Origin: Methanosarcinales archaeon
GTDB taxonomy: Archaea > Halobacteriota > Methanosarcinia > Methanosarcinales > Methanogasteraceae
NCBI GenBank assembly: GCA_030672605.1
Contig: DAOVGE010000099.1
Coordinates: 1-5,275, forward strand
DNA length: 5,275 bases
Direction: 5' to 3'
The notes below the pieces were generated by a model. That model was not told the origin of the DNA and ran no database searches. It worked only from the letters and a program-made list of their open reading frames with translations. The position numbers and the translations under genes were made by a program. Positions within the stretch are counted from its first letter, which is position 1; every line of letters begins with the position of its first letter. Shown in pieces: positions 1 through 5,275 of this stretch.

Positions 1-67
1 CATGTCATGGCAATTCCCCATCTGCTCGAACCAACAACTTTACAACCATGTACCACAATAAATTGCT

Positions 68-535
68 ATGATGAATTTGAAATTGATGACGGTTGCAACA
101 TTGTTGCTCGCTGTGCTCTTCGCCGGATGCCTTGATGGAGGCGGTGATGTCACTCCGACACCGACACCAGAACCGACGCAGACACCTCAACCGACGCCGA
201 TATTGACGCCAACCGCAACACCGACGCCAGAACCAACGCAGACACCGACTCCAGCCGAGAATGTCACGCTGAGACCTCCAAAACCCATATATCTGGATAA
301 GTATTCGCTTACACCGAAAACTCCGACAATTCGCGCAGGAGAGGCATTGAACTGGATCAATATGCAGAGATCACCGATGATCGACTTTGTGCTGGTGAGC
401 GAGGATGGGCTATGGGATAATAAGACGATAAGTTATGGCAAGAAGTTCAAGTACACATTCAGCACGCCTGGTAACTACACGTATTACTGCCCTGGCTACG
501 GAACTTCGATGCGGGGAACCGTCACAGTGATCTGA
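68..535 (+). CDS. Cupredoxin-like lipoprotein with Thr-Pro linker; histidine copper ligands missing
   Basis: A 155-residue protein in three parts. Residues 1-20 form a signal peptide ending in a lipobox (LFAG-C, Cys21), so it should be lipid-anchored on the outer face of the membrane. Residues 28-62 are a Thr/Pro/Gln linker. Residues 66-155 look like a small blue-copper (plastocyanin/amicyanin) domain: a tryptophan strand (LNWINM), a TFSTPGNYTYYC strand, and a final CPGYGTSMRGTVTV strand. In the usual family this last motif is C-x-x-H-x(2-4)-M. Here Cys141 and Met148 are present, but Tyr144 replaces the histidine, and Met104 stands where the N-terminal histidine is expected (NMQRSPMIDF). It may therefore bind Cu(I) through sulfur ligands, or no metal. 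The start is the first of two adjacent ATGs; no Shine-Dalgarno is visible and the message may be leaderless, with a weak TATA-like CTTTACA near 38. It converges on the flavoprotein gene. Fold call fairly secure, function unknown. Confidence 0.82.
   Translation: MMNLKLMTVATLLLAVLFAGCLDGGGDVTPTPTPEPTQTPQPTPILTPTATPTPEPTQTPTPAENVTLRPPKPIYLDKYSLTPKTPTIRAGEALNWINMQRSPMIDFVLVSEDGLWDNKTISYGKKFKYTFSTPGNYTYYCPGYGTSMRGTVTVI
152..253 (+). repeat. Thr-Pro linker-coding repeat
   Basis: In-frame low-complexity DNA built on CCGACACC/CCGACGCC units. The peptide TPTPEPTQTP occurs twice (residues 31-40 and 51-60), separated by a short variant. This indicates tandem duplication within the linker that tethers the cupredoxin domain to its lipid anchor. 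It is probably length-variable between relatives. Confidence 0.75.
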
Positions 536-585
536 CACCCGGTCTGCGGTCTGAAGAGCCGTCTGAAAAGAGAAAGGAGTATGTG

Positions 586-729
586 GTACTTACTCACTAT
601 TTGTGTGGATATCCACATATAAAACACGAGATTACACAAGATTAACACAGAAATCTTGAGGAGATGGCTGCGCCGCTGCTTCGCAGACTGTGTAATCGTG
701 TGGTTCCTACCACAAGTTACCCGAGCATG
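586..729 (+). repeat. Dispersed 144-bp intergenic repeat, copy 1 (complete)
   Basis: The copy runs from GTACTTACTCA (586) to GAGCATG (723-729). It matches copy 2 along its whole length and inverted copy 3. A 37-base core (661-697) is identical to 2121-2157 and differs by one base from the reverse complement of 4696-4732. Internal parts: a perfect 14-bp palindrome TGTGGATATCCACA (604-617); a TATA-like CATATAAAA; arms around 631-635 (ATTACACA) and 689-695 (TGTGTAAT) that are complementary; an inner pair CACAAGAT / ATCTTGAG; and a small CTGCG...CGCAG hairpin in the core. It fills the gap between the convergent cupredoxin and flavoprotein genes and begins 18 bp after the flavoprotein stop codon. 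No ORF in it looks real. Strand is arbitrary: copies 1 and 2 share this orientation. Confidence 0.88.
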
Positions 730-747
730 TACAGTATGTGGATAAAC

Positions 748-2025
748 TTAGTCAATAGGGGCAATGATCTCGCCCGCACACTCAAATCCGGCAAGAATGG
801 ATCCGTTCATGCTCCGTTCGGGGTAATTTGCCGCAGAAAACATGCCAGCGAGGTAGAGTCCGCTGACATCGGTTGAATAAGTGGGGATATTTCCTGCATA
901 GCCGGTCAGGTACACCGGAGCGGTCTCGATATCTCGCGCAAGCCGCCACCACCCGACATCACTGCGACGGAAATTTGGAAACAGCTTCTCAAGCCCGCTC
1001 AGGTACGAGTCGACAAGCTCCTGCGCAGACGAGTTCCAGCGCGGGTCATCTTTGTTCTGGAGATATGCAGTCACATAGACCAGATGCTCGCCGTAGTCTG
1101 TTGCCGGGAGAAAATTCGTGTGCTCGACCACAGCGCCGAACGGGACCTCGGATTTGATGTTCAGCCAGTAGAGCTCCTCCATCAGCGGCTCAGCCATGCC
1201 GAAGAGCGCGCATGCAGTGCCCTGATATGGGATATCGGAGACGCCCGGGAGCACTCTGGAAAGTGCATGCGGCGATACTGTCGAGATCACAGCATCAGAC
1301 TCAAGATATCCATGCCCTTCTGCAACAACGCCACCCACCTTGCCATTCTCGATAGCAACCTCTGAGACCTCACAATCGGTCACAATCTCGCCGCCCATCC
1401 CGGTGATCGACTCAGTCAGACCCGCAATTAAGCGGTAGAACCCACCCCTCAGATACCCGAGCTTCTCCCCACTCGCCGACCGATTCGACCTGATCCTGAT
1501 GCGCCCGAACAACCACGCCGCAGATACTTTATCGTGACTGTTTCCGAACTTACTCCGCAGAAGCGGCTCAAAGAACCGTTCGTAAAGCGAGTTTCCAGCA
1601 TTATCCAGTATCCACTCTTTCGCTGTTATGTTATCGAGCGCTGGACTATCCTTTGCACCTTTGATTGTGAAGACGACGCGTGCGAGCCGGATCAGGTCCA
1701 TAATCGAGAGTGGTGAACGCAGGAGTTCGAGTGGCGTATTCATCGGGTAGATCTTTCCATCGATGTGGTATCCAGTAGTCCCCTTGAGCCACTGCAGATC
1801 CCCGCCAAGACCCAGATCCGCGATGAGACCGATCAGTTCCCGGTCGCTCGCAAAGATGTGATGATAATACTTCTCGATGTGATAATCGCCGATATGATAG
1901 CTCGCAGCCATTCCGCCAAGCTCAGAGTCTCTCTCGAGGATGGCAACGTCCGAAACGCCGTCTTTGAGCATCCTGTATGCTGCAGCAAGTCCTGTTAGTC
2001 CACCACCGATAATGATCGTCTTCAT
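748..2025 (-). CDS. FAD-dependent oxidoreductase, protoporphyrinogen oxidase/amine oxidase-like
   Basis: A 425-residue soluble flavoprotein of the NAD(P)/FAD-dependent amine-oxidase superfamily (COG1232-like). Residues 3-38 form the FAD-binding Rossmann fold: GxGxxG at G7-G9-G12, the acidic end of the second strand at Glu31, then the ELGGMAAS loop. A YHIEKYYHHIFASD segment (48-61), a GYLRGGFYRLI segment (190-200) and a C-terminal FAD motif GLYLAG...YPERSMNGSILAG (389-413) complete the pattern, and the length is normal. Relatives are often labelled protoporphyrinogen oxidase, but many archaeal members are of unknown substrate and some sit in polysaccharide or lipid gene sets. Archaea usually make heme by the siroheme route, so a HemY role is not assumed. 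The ATG start is preceded by only a weak GAG; a TATA-like box in repeat copy 2 lies about 50 bp upstream. It is isolated from neighbours by a repeat on each side. Confidence 0.9.
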   Translation of the reverse strand: MKTIIIGGGLTGLAAAYRMLKDGVSDVAILERDSELGGMAASYHIGDYHIEKYYHHIFASDRELIGLIADLGLGGDLQWLKGTTGYHIDGKIYPMNTPLELLRSPLSIMDLIRLARVVFTIKGAKDSPALDNITAKEWILDNAGNSLYERFFEPLLRSKFGNSHDKVSAAWLFGRIRIRSNRSASGEKLGYLRGGFYRLIAGLTESITGMGGEIVTDCEVSEVAIENGKVGGVVAEGHGYLESDAVISTVSPHALSRVLPGVSDIPYQGTACALFGMAEPLMEELYWLNIKSEVPFGAVVEHTNFLPATDYGEHLVYVTAYLQNKDDPRWNSSAQELVDSYLSGLEKLFPNFRRSDVGWWRLARDIETAPVYLTGYAGNIPTYSTDVSGLYLAGMFSAANYPERSMNGSILAGFECAGEIIAPID

Positions 2026-2044
2026 CTCGCAATCACGTCTTCTT

Positions 2045-2187
2045 GTACTTACTCAATATTGTGTGGATATCCGCATATAAAACCATGAGATTACACAAGA
2101 TTAACGACAGAAATCTTGTGGAGATGGCTGCGCCGCTGCTTCGCAGACTGTGTAATCTTGTGGCTCATACCATATATCATTGAGCAT
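2045..2187 (+). repeat. Dispersed 144-bp intergenic repeat, copy 2 (complete)
   Basis: Same orientation as copy 1, from GTACTTACTCA (2045) to GAGCAT (2182-2187). The outer arms CCATGAGATTACACA (2083-2097) and TGTGTAATCTTGTGG (2149-2163) can form a 15-bp stem; its only two non-Watson-Crick positions are G-U pairs. An inner pair CACAAGATTA (2094-2103) and AATCTTGTGG (2112-2121) can form a competing hairpin. The 14-bp palindrome (2062-2075) has one changed base relative to copy 1. The copy fills the gap between the CcmF-like gene, whose stop lies 11 bp away, and the flavoprotein start 19 bp away. Confidence 0.88.
2074..2082 (-). promoter_or_regulatory. Possible TATA box (box A) for the flavoprotein gene, within repeat copy 2
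   Basis: Read on the - strand this is TTTTATATG, close to the archaeal box A consensus TTTATATA. Initiation about 25 bp downstream would fall near 2053, giving a leader of roughly 27 bases before the ATG at 2025. The box lies next to the GGATATCC palindrome, which could be an operator. The same box occurs in copy 1, where no gene follows it, so it may simply belong to the repeat. Confidence 0.35.
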
Positions 2188-2198
2188 ATTCGTCTTCT

Positions 2199-3257
2199 TC
2201 ATCGCTTTTTCATTCTGTCGAGTTCTCTCTGCAGCATATCCTCATACTTTCTCTCGACGCCATTGTCCATCCCCCGTTTCGTCTTTTCTGCTCCCTTTAC
2301 CCCTTTTACACCCTTTGCCCCGTTTGCCCGCTCTGCGTTCTCTACTTCTCCGGTTCTATCTGTTCTGCCGGCCATTCCCGTTCCAACGGTGCAGAGGAGC
2401 GTAATGATTCCAATTGCCATTATGATGATTCCGCCCCAGACCGCAGTGATCCACGGCGCTGTGCGCATGTACAGATTGGCGAGATCGCCCTCGACCATCT
2501 TCGATGTGATAAAGACTTCTCTTGTGAGCGACCGGTGCACATAGTTGGTGGCATAAGATTGCCCCCACTTGAAATCCGTGATGTATCTGACACAATCACG
2601 ATCGATCAGCCTGTCGCCCAGATACAGCTCGAAACCGATTCGGGTCGCATAAGAAGAGCCCGGATACTCCCCGTACGGCGTACCCTCGTACTGGCTGGAG
2701 ATATCTGTGATCTTCACGGTGTACGGCTGCCCCTCGAATATGCCAGTCTCCCCGCTGCGGATGATATCATATCCATCGATCCTCGTGTTCGTGCTCACAA
2801 AGACGCCTATCAGCACCAGTACGATTCCAAAATGGATAATGTGCGGGCTTACGCTGCGCAGTTTCGCTCGCAACAATTTAGGTCCTGATACGCTTTTTCC
2901 GGCTCTATAGAATACCGCAAGCATGGCAAAGAGAAGCGCGGGCATCGATGCATCGATCGGGAGGCTGTTAAACGGCGATGTGGCGACAGAGATTATGGTT
3001 GCCACGATCACCGCTGCAATGGTTCCAACAACCACTGATGCGGAGATATCGGGCAGAAGCAGACATGCGCCGAGAAGCAGCACCAGGATGAGCGTAGGCA
3101 GAACAGTTCTCGGATTGAACCATCCGGAATCGATCATTGAGCCTGTTACGAGTGCTATGAGCATCCCGCCGATCATGATAAGCGCCAGTACGCTGAAGAT
3201 TGCAACTGTTGCTATCATCACATTGCGGGCGTTTATGGATTTCATACTATCATTCAT
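2199..3257 (-). CDS. ccmF: CcmF-like cytochrome c maturation protein, C-terminal half
   Basis: About 352 residues from the ATG at 3257; a TTG at 3287 would add ten residues and has a weak AAGG before it, so the start is uncertain. Hydrophobic segments lie at about 14-40, 50-68, 72-92 and 104-116. A helix SPHIIHFGIVLVLIGVFVSTN follows (about 137-157), matching the CcmF pattern GGYxxHLGVVLxxIG; His142 corresponds to the conserved second heme-ligand histidine. Then come an extracytoplasmic domain (about 160-265) and a last helix APWITAVWGGIIIMAIG, as in the CcmF C-terminus. The N-terminal half with the tryptophan-rich WWD heme-handling domain is absent; full CcmF has about 600-650 residues, so a separate partner gene is expected elsewhere, as in other archaea with split CcmF. 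CcmF delivers heme to apocytochrome c at the membrane. The 55-residue cytoplasmic tail is Lys/Arg/Glu-rich with GxK repeats. It lies downstream of, and possibly co-transcribed with, the aminotransferase gene. Confidence 0.78.
   Translation of the reverse strand: MNDSMKSINARNVMIATVAIFSVLALIMIGGMLIALVTGSMIDSGWFNPRTVLPTLILVLLLGACLLLPDISASVVVGTIAAVIVATIISVATSPFNSLPIDASMPALLFAMLAVFYRAGKSVSGPKLLRAKLRSVSPHIIHFGIVLVLIGVFVSTNTRIDGYDIIRSGETGIFEGQPYTVKITDISSQYEGTPYGEYPGSSYATRIGFELYLGDRLIDRDCVRYITDFKWGQSYATNYVHRSLTREVFITSKMVEGDLANLYMRTAPWITAVWGGIIIMAIGIITLLCTVGTGMAGRTDRTGEVENAERANGAKGVKGVKGAEKTKRGMDNGVERKYEDMLQRELDRMKKR
2293..2328 (-). repeat. Four 9-bp tandem units encoding a GxK tail in the CcmF-like protein
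   Basis: Units CCCTTTACC, CCTTTTACA, CCCTTTGCC and CCGTTTGCC (+ strand) follow one another directly. They encode the (G-A/V-K)n run in the cytoplasmic tail, just after the last membrane helix. The period is a multiple of three, so the frame survives changes in copy number. Confidence 0.7.
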
Positions 3258-3339
3258 GTTGCTGCTCTGTTTTGGGGGATGCTCCAAAAGCCTTATGCAT
3301 TGCGCCGATTCTTGCTGGGACTGGTAGTCCGAATCCGGG

Positions 3340-4479
3340 CTACATCAATACAGATGTTGCAGCCTCGATTCCGGCTCCGAAATCGGATACGACTCCGTTT
3401 TTGTGCAGGATCGATTCGAGCATCTGAATCGTGATCAGGAGGTCCTTTGCTCTGAAGTTGCCCATGCTCCCGATCCTGAAGATGTTGCCCTTGAGATGTG
3501 CCTGCCCGCCAGCGATCAGGATGCCGCAACCGAGCATCTCCTTCTTCAGTTGATCGAACGCAATCCCTGCGGGCACCTTCATCGCTGTCACGGTGTCTGA
3601 GTACCTGCTCTTCTCATTCAACTGCGGAAACATCTCAAGCCCCATCGCATCTGCCGCAGCACGCACCGCTGCCGCACCTGTGGCATGTCGCTTCATCCGT
3701 GTAACCAGTCCCTCCTCGTGAGCGATCCGCAGCGCCTCCTGCACAGCGTAGAAGAGCGGAATCGATGGTGTGTACGGCGTCTGACCCTTGTCTGCGCTCT
3801 TCTTGTGCGCCTTGAGATCCAGGTAATACGGAGGGTTCTCTACATCCTCCATCTTCTCAAACGCCCGCTCGCTCACCGAGACGGCAGCAAACCCAGGTGG
3901 CGCACCTATGCACTTCTGCGACCCAAGTATCGCGATATCCGCGCCCCATTTGTCCACAAAAACCTCAGTTCCCCCAATCGAGGTGATTCCGTCCATGATG
4001 AAGAGTGCATCGTGCTTGCGTGCCAGTTTCCCGACCTCAGCTGCTGAATTGAGCATCCCGACCGAGGTCTCGTTGTGCACCATCGCAACCGCGTCCGCAC
4101 CGTCCTCGAGCGCCGCTGCCACCGCATCCAGATCGATCGGATGCCCCCATTCGGACTCAATCGGGATTGTGTTGCCGCACAACCTGCCTATATCACGGAA
4201 CCGCTCGCCAAACTTGCCGTTCACGACGGTTACGATTCTGTCGTCCGGACTGATCGTGTTTCGTACCGCAGCCTCCATGCCGCTGGTTCCTGAACCGCTC
4301 AGAAGCAGGATCTCGTTCTTTGTCTGGAAGAGGTCCAAAAAGAGCTCTCTGCACTCATTGAACAGTTCTGCGAACTCCTCACCACGGTGATTGATCACGG
4401 GCTGTGCCATCGCACGCAGGATGCGAGGCACGACCGGGACTGGTCCCGGGATCATGATTAACGTGTCTTCTATATTCAT
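3340..4479 (-). CDS. Class V PLP-dependent aminotransferase (serine-pyruvate / alanine-glyoxylate / aspartate type)
   Basis: A 379-residue cytosolic fold-type I enzyme that moves an amino group between an amino acid and a 2-oxoacid. In order: the PGPVPVVPRIL entry motif (11-21), the glycine-rich cofactor loop SGSGTSGMEA (61-70), HNETSVG (135-141), MDGITSIGG with Asp163 for the pyridine nitrogen, GSQKCIGAPPG with Lys189 as the PLP Schiff-base lysine, and FRIGSMGNF with Arg335 for the substrate carboxylate. All key residues are present and the length is normal. Related methanogen enzymes have been described as broad-specificity class V aspartate aminotransferases that can make phosphoserine (from memory); some relatives carry an old misannotation as a hydrogenase subunit. 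The substrate cannot be read from sequence. The ATG at 4479 follows a weak AGGT. The CcmF-like gene begins 52-82 bp downstream on the same strand. Confidence 0.93.
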   Translation of the reverse strand: MNIEDTLIMIPGPVPVVPRILRAMAQPVINHRGEEFAELFNECRELFLDLFQTKNEILLLSGSGTSGMEAAVRNTISPDDRIVTVVNGKFGERFRDIGRLCGNTIPIESEWGHPIDLDAVAAALEDGADAVAMVHNETSVGMLNSAAEVGKLARKHDALFIMDGITSIGGTEVFVDKWGADIAILGSQKCIGAPPGFAAVSVSERAFEKMEDVENPPYYLDLKAHKKSADKGQTPYTPSIPLFYAVQEALRIAHEEGLVTRMKRHATGAAAVRAAADAMGLEMFPQLNEKSRYSDTVTAMKVPAGIAFDQLKKEMLGCGILIAGGQAHLKGNIFRIGSMGNFRAKDLLITIQMLESILHKNGVVSDFGAGIEAATSVLM

Positions 4480-4515
4480 GGGAATCGTACCTGTGTCTTT
4501 GTTGTGTGAGTCAGG

Positions 4516-4586
4516 TTCTAAAAAGTTGTCGGTTGTGCCCGCAGGCTGACCTGAGTACGGGTGGTGAGTGAATTTTTATTATTTTC
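4516..4586 (-). promoter_or_regulatory. Candidate promoter region of the aminotransferase gene
   Basis: Two AT-rich tracts could act as box A on the - strand: CTTTTTAGAA (4516-4525), which would give a leader of about 15 bases, and a run rich in A/T at 4572-4584, which would give a leader of about 70 bases. Between them is a short inverted repeat CAGG-CTGA-CCTG near 4542-4553. Neither tract is a strong consensus, so the choice is open. Confidence 0.25.
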
Positions 4587-4758
4587 TGGGTGCATTGGAT
4601 GGTCTTGTGTAAGCACAACTGACCGAATGGGGTACTATCGATCTGAAAAGTCGTTTACACGCGCATGCTCGGGTAACTTGTGATGGGAACCACAAGATTA
4701 CACAGTCTGCGAAACAGCGGCGCAGCCATCTCCACAAGATTTCCGTGTTAATCTCGTG

Positions 4759-4956
4759 TATACTTCGCACCGCCACAAACTGAGCTTTTTTGCAATGTGT
4801 CAGTCGGATGTACAACAACACGAAAGACGTGGCGACAGATATCACCCTTCGCGTCTCTCTCGCCTTTGCGTCTTCGCGTTAAATTGAGAACGCAAAGACG
4901 CGAGGACGCAAAGACGCAAAGAACGAAAATCGCGGTTTATACCGGTGTCGAGTATA
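4759..4956. mobile_element. MITE-like 198-bp insertion inside repeat copy 3
   Basis: The ends are imperfect terminal inverted repeats of 22 bp (4759-4780 against the reverse complement of 4935-4956; 16 of 22 positions agree, beginning TATACT and sharing CACCG and AAAC). It is flanked by the 8-bp direct repeat ATCTCGTG (4751-4758 and 4957-4964), as expected of a target-site duplication. The host sequence on either side is contiguous in copies 1 and 2, which supplies the empty-site comparison. It carries no transposase, so it would be non-autonomous. The middle contains a strong CGCAAAGACGC-type palindrome. A 111-residue ORF that runs through it is a by-product. Confidence 0.7.
4847..4922. repeat. 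CGCAAAGACGC-type palindrome within the insertion
   Basis: The left arm (4847-4880, rich in TTTGCGTCTTCGCG) pairs with the right arm (4889-4922, rich in ACGCAAAGACGC) around a loop of about 8 bases (AAATTGAG). The inner 18 bp agree at about 14 positions, more if G-U pairs are allowed. This short-period CGCAAAGACG motif is a kind of intergenic repeat seen in many bacteria and archaea; translated, it gives the familiar spurious peptide RREDAKTQR. Confidence 0.75.
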
Positions 4957-5003
4957 ATCTCGTGGTTTTATCTGTGAATATCCACACAATACTGAGTAAG
5001 TAC

Positions 5004-5175
5004 TATCAAAGTTATCTGATGGTATCCTACATCCATGATATTCGTACAATTCGTTTATTCGCGCCATTCATGATCCCTTCTGCTGATTGTATGCCTCCGG
5101 CGTTGCTGGCGCAATCACGAATGGATGAATGACACAAATTTTAACAGGTTATTTTCTAGCAAGCCCTTAGATTCT
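5004..5175. other. Gene-free spacer
   Basis: No start codon here opens a reading frame with a recognisable product, and no RNA gene is visible. Together with 4480-4663 and the repeats between, it makes about 800 bases without a credible gene. Whatever gene lies beyond 5275 may have its promoter near the window end (a GATTTTTAGA tract at about 5261-5270), but this cannot be judged here. Confidence 0.6.
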
Positions 5176-5252
5176 ACCGCAGAGTGCGCAGAGGAACGCA
5201 GAGGGTTGAAAACGGTCTCAAAACTCTGCGCCCCCGCGTTCTCCGCTGTGGC
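5176..5252. repeat. CGCAGAG-type imperfect palindrome
   Basis: The left arm carries three spaced CGCAGAG-like units (5178-5203). The right arm has CTCTGCG (5224-5230) followed by CCGCGTTCTCCGCTGTGG. The inner 7-bp stem CGCAGAG/CTCTGCG (5197-5203 with 5224-5230) is perfect, with an outer CCGCAG/CTGTGG pairing and a 20-base loop. It resembles the palindrome in the 4759-4956 insertion in style but not base for base. Confidence 0.65.
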
Positions 5253-5275
5253 AAATCACTTGATTTTTAGACAGC

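Larger units (their letters stand above)
4664..5003 (-). repeat. Dispersed intergenic repeat, copy 3, inverted and interrupted
   Basis: Read on the - strand, it begins with GTACTTACTCA (4993-5003) and ends with GAGCATG (4664-4670), the same ends as copies 1 and 2. The part with the TATA-like box and near-palindrome TGTGGATATTCACA occupies 4957-5003, and the core plus right end occupy 4664-4758. The two parts are separated by a 198-bp insertion. Removing the insertion and one 8-bp direct repeat leaves 134 bp; the 10-bp shortfall against copy 1 is one missing internal CACAAGATTA unit. The right end extends alignment with copy 1 over the ACAAGTTACCCGAGCATG segment. Its orientation relative to the genes is opposite to copies 1 and 2. 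Confidence 0.85.

Noticed and set aside
14..45. GGTTCGAGC on the - strand, reminiscent of a tRNA T-loop
   Set aside because: The bases on either side do not form a T-stem and no acceptor or anticodon arm can be built.
586..729. CRISPR-like or terminal-inverted-repeat transposon reading of the 144-bp element
   Set aside because: Copies are more than a kilobase apart with genes between, and the extreme ends GTACTTACTCA and GAGCATG are not inverted repeats of each other.
2116..2544. 142-codon open frame on the + strand
   Set aside because: It starts in repeat copy 2 and continues antisense to the CcmF-like gene; its F/P/A-rich composition reflects the GxK-coding repeats read backwards.
3908..4390. 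160-codon open frame on the + strand
   Set aside because: It lies fully opposite the aminotransferase, whose catalytic motifs are intact; it is the usual antisense shadow of a GC-rich gene.
4579..4845. Open frame of 88 codons on the - strand
   Set aside because: It crosses repeat copy 3 and the insertion boundary. The segment WRWLRRCFADCVILW also appears when copy 2 is translated on the + strand, showing that it is repeat translation and not a protein family.
4632..5007. 8-bp direct repeat GTACTATC at 4632-4639 and 5000-5007, possibly a target duplication for copy 3
   Set aside because: The left member lies about 25 bp outside the repeat boundary and the right one overlaps the repeat end, so it does not bracket the element properly; likely chance.
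4797..5132. Open frame of 111 codons on the + strand
   Set aside because: It runs through the insertion palindrome and the repeat end, giving the REDAKTQR-type peptide known from spurious ORFs, and has no domain or promoter.

Overview
The window looks like a chromosomal stretch from a cytochrome-c-bearing archaeon, most likely a methanogen or ANME/Syntrophoarchaeum-type member of the Methanomicrobia in the broad sense. The hints are a lipobox protein with a long Thr-Pro linker of archaeal style, a CcmF-like protein reduced to the C-terminal half, a class V aminotransferase of the type common in methanogens, poor Shine-Dalgarno sequences, and a TATA-like box upstream of at least one gene. This placement is inferred from style and gene content; there is no rRNA or marker gene.

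Layout: a small cupredoxin-like lipoprotein lies on the + strand (68-535). Three genes on the - strand face it: a class V aminotransferase (4479 to 3340), a CcmF C-terminal-half protein (about 3257 to 2199) and an FAD-dependent amine-oxidase/protoporphyrinogen-oxidase-like flavoprotein (2025 to 748). The aminotransferase and the CcmF-like gene may be co-transcribed. The flavoprotein gene is set apart from them by a repeat. The last 800 bases (4480-5275) hold no credible gene, only repeats and insertions.

The most striking content is non-coding. A dispersed element of about 144 bp occurs three times. Copies 1 (586-729) and 2 (2045-2187) are complete and start 11-18 bp beyond the stop codons of the flavoprotein and CcmF-like genes. 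Copy 3 is inverted (4664-5003) and is split by a 198-bp insertion that has 22-bp imperfect terminal inverted repeats and 8-bp direct repeats at its borders, the signature of a MITE-like element. Subtracting the insertion and one direct repeat leaves 134 bp, and the missing 10 bp is one copy of an internal 10-bp unit, so the size accounting closes. The element has self-complementary arms that can pair in alternative ways, a 14-bp palindrome, and a TATA-like box that in copy 2 sits at a sensible distance from the flavoprotein start. Two further palindromes of the common CGCAAAGACGC / CGCAGAG type lie inside the insertion and at the window end.

Functionally, the CcmF-like protein points to cytochrome c maturation, and the cupredoxin-like lipoprotein would sit on the same outer face of the membrane. 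However, the cupredoxin lacks both usual histidine ligands, so a plain electron-carrier role is doubtful. The aminotransferase and flavoprotein have no clear link to cytochrome assembly.
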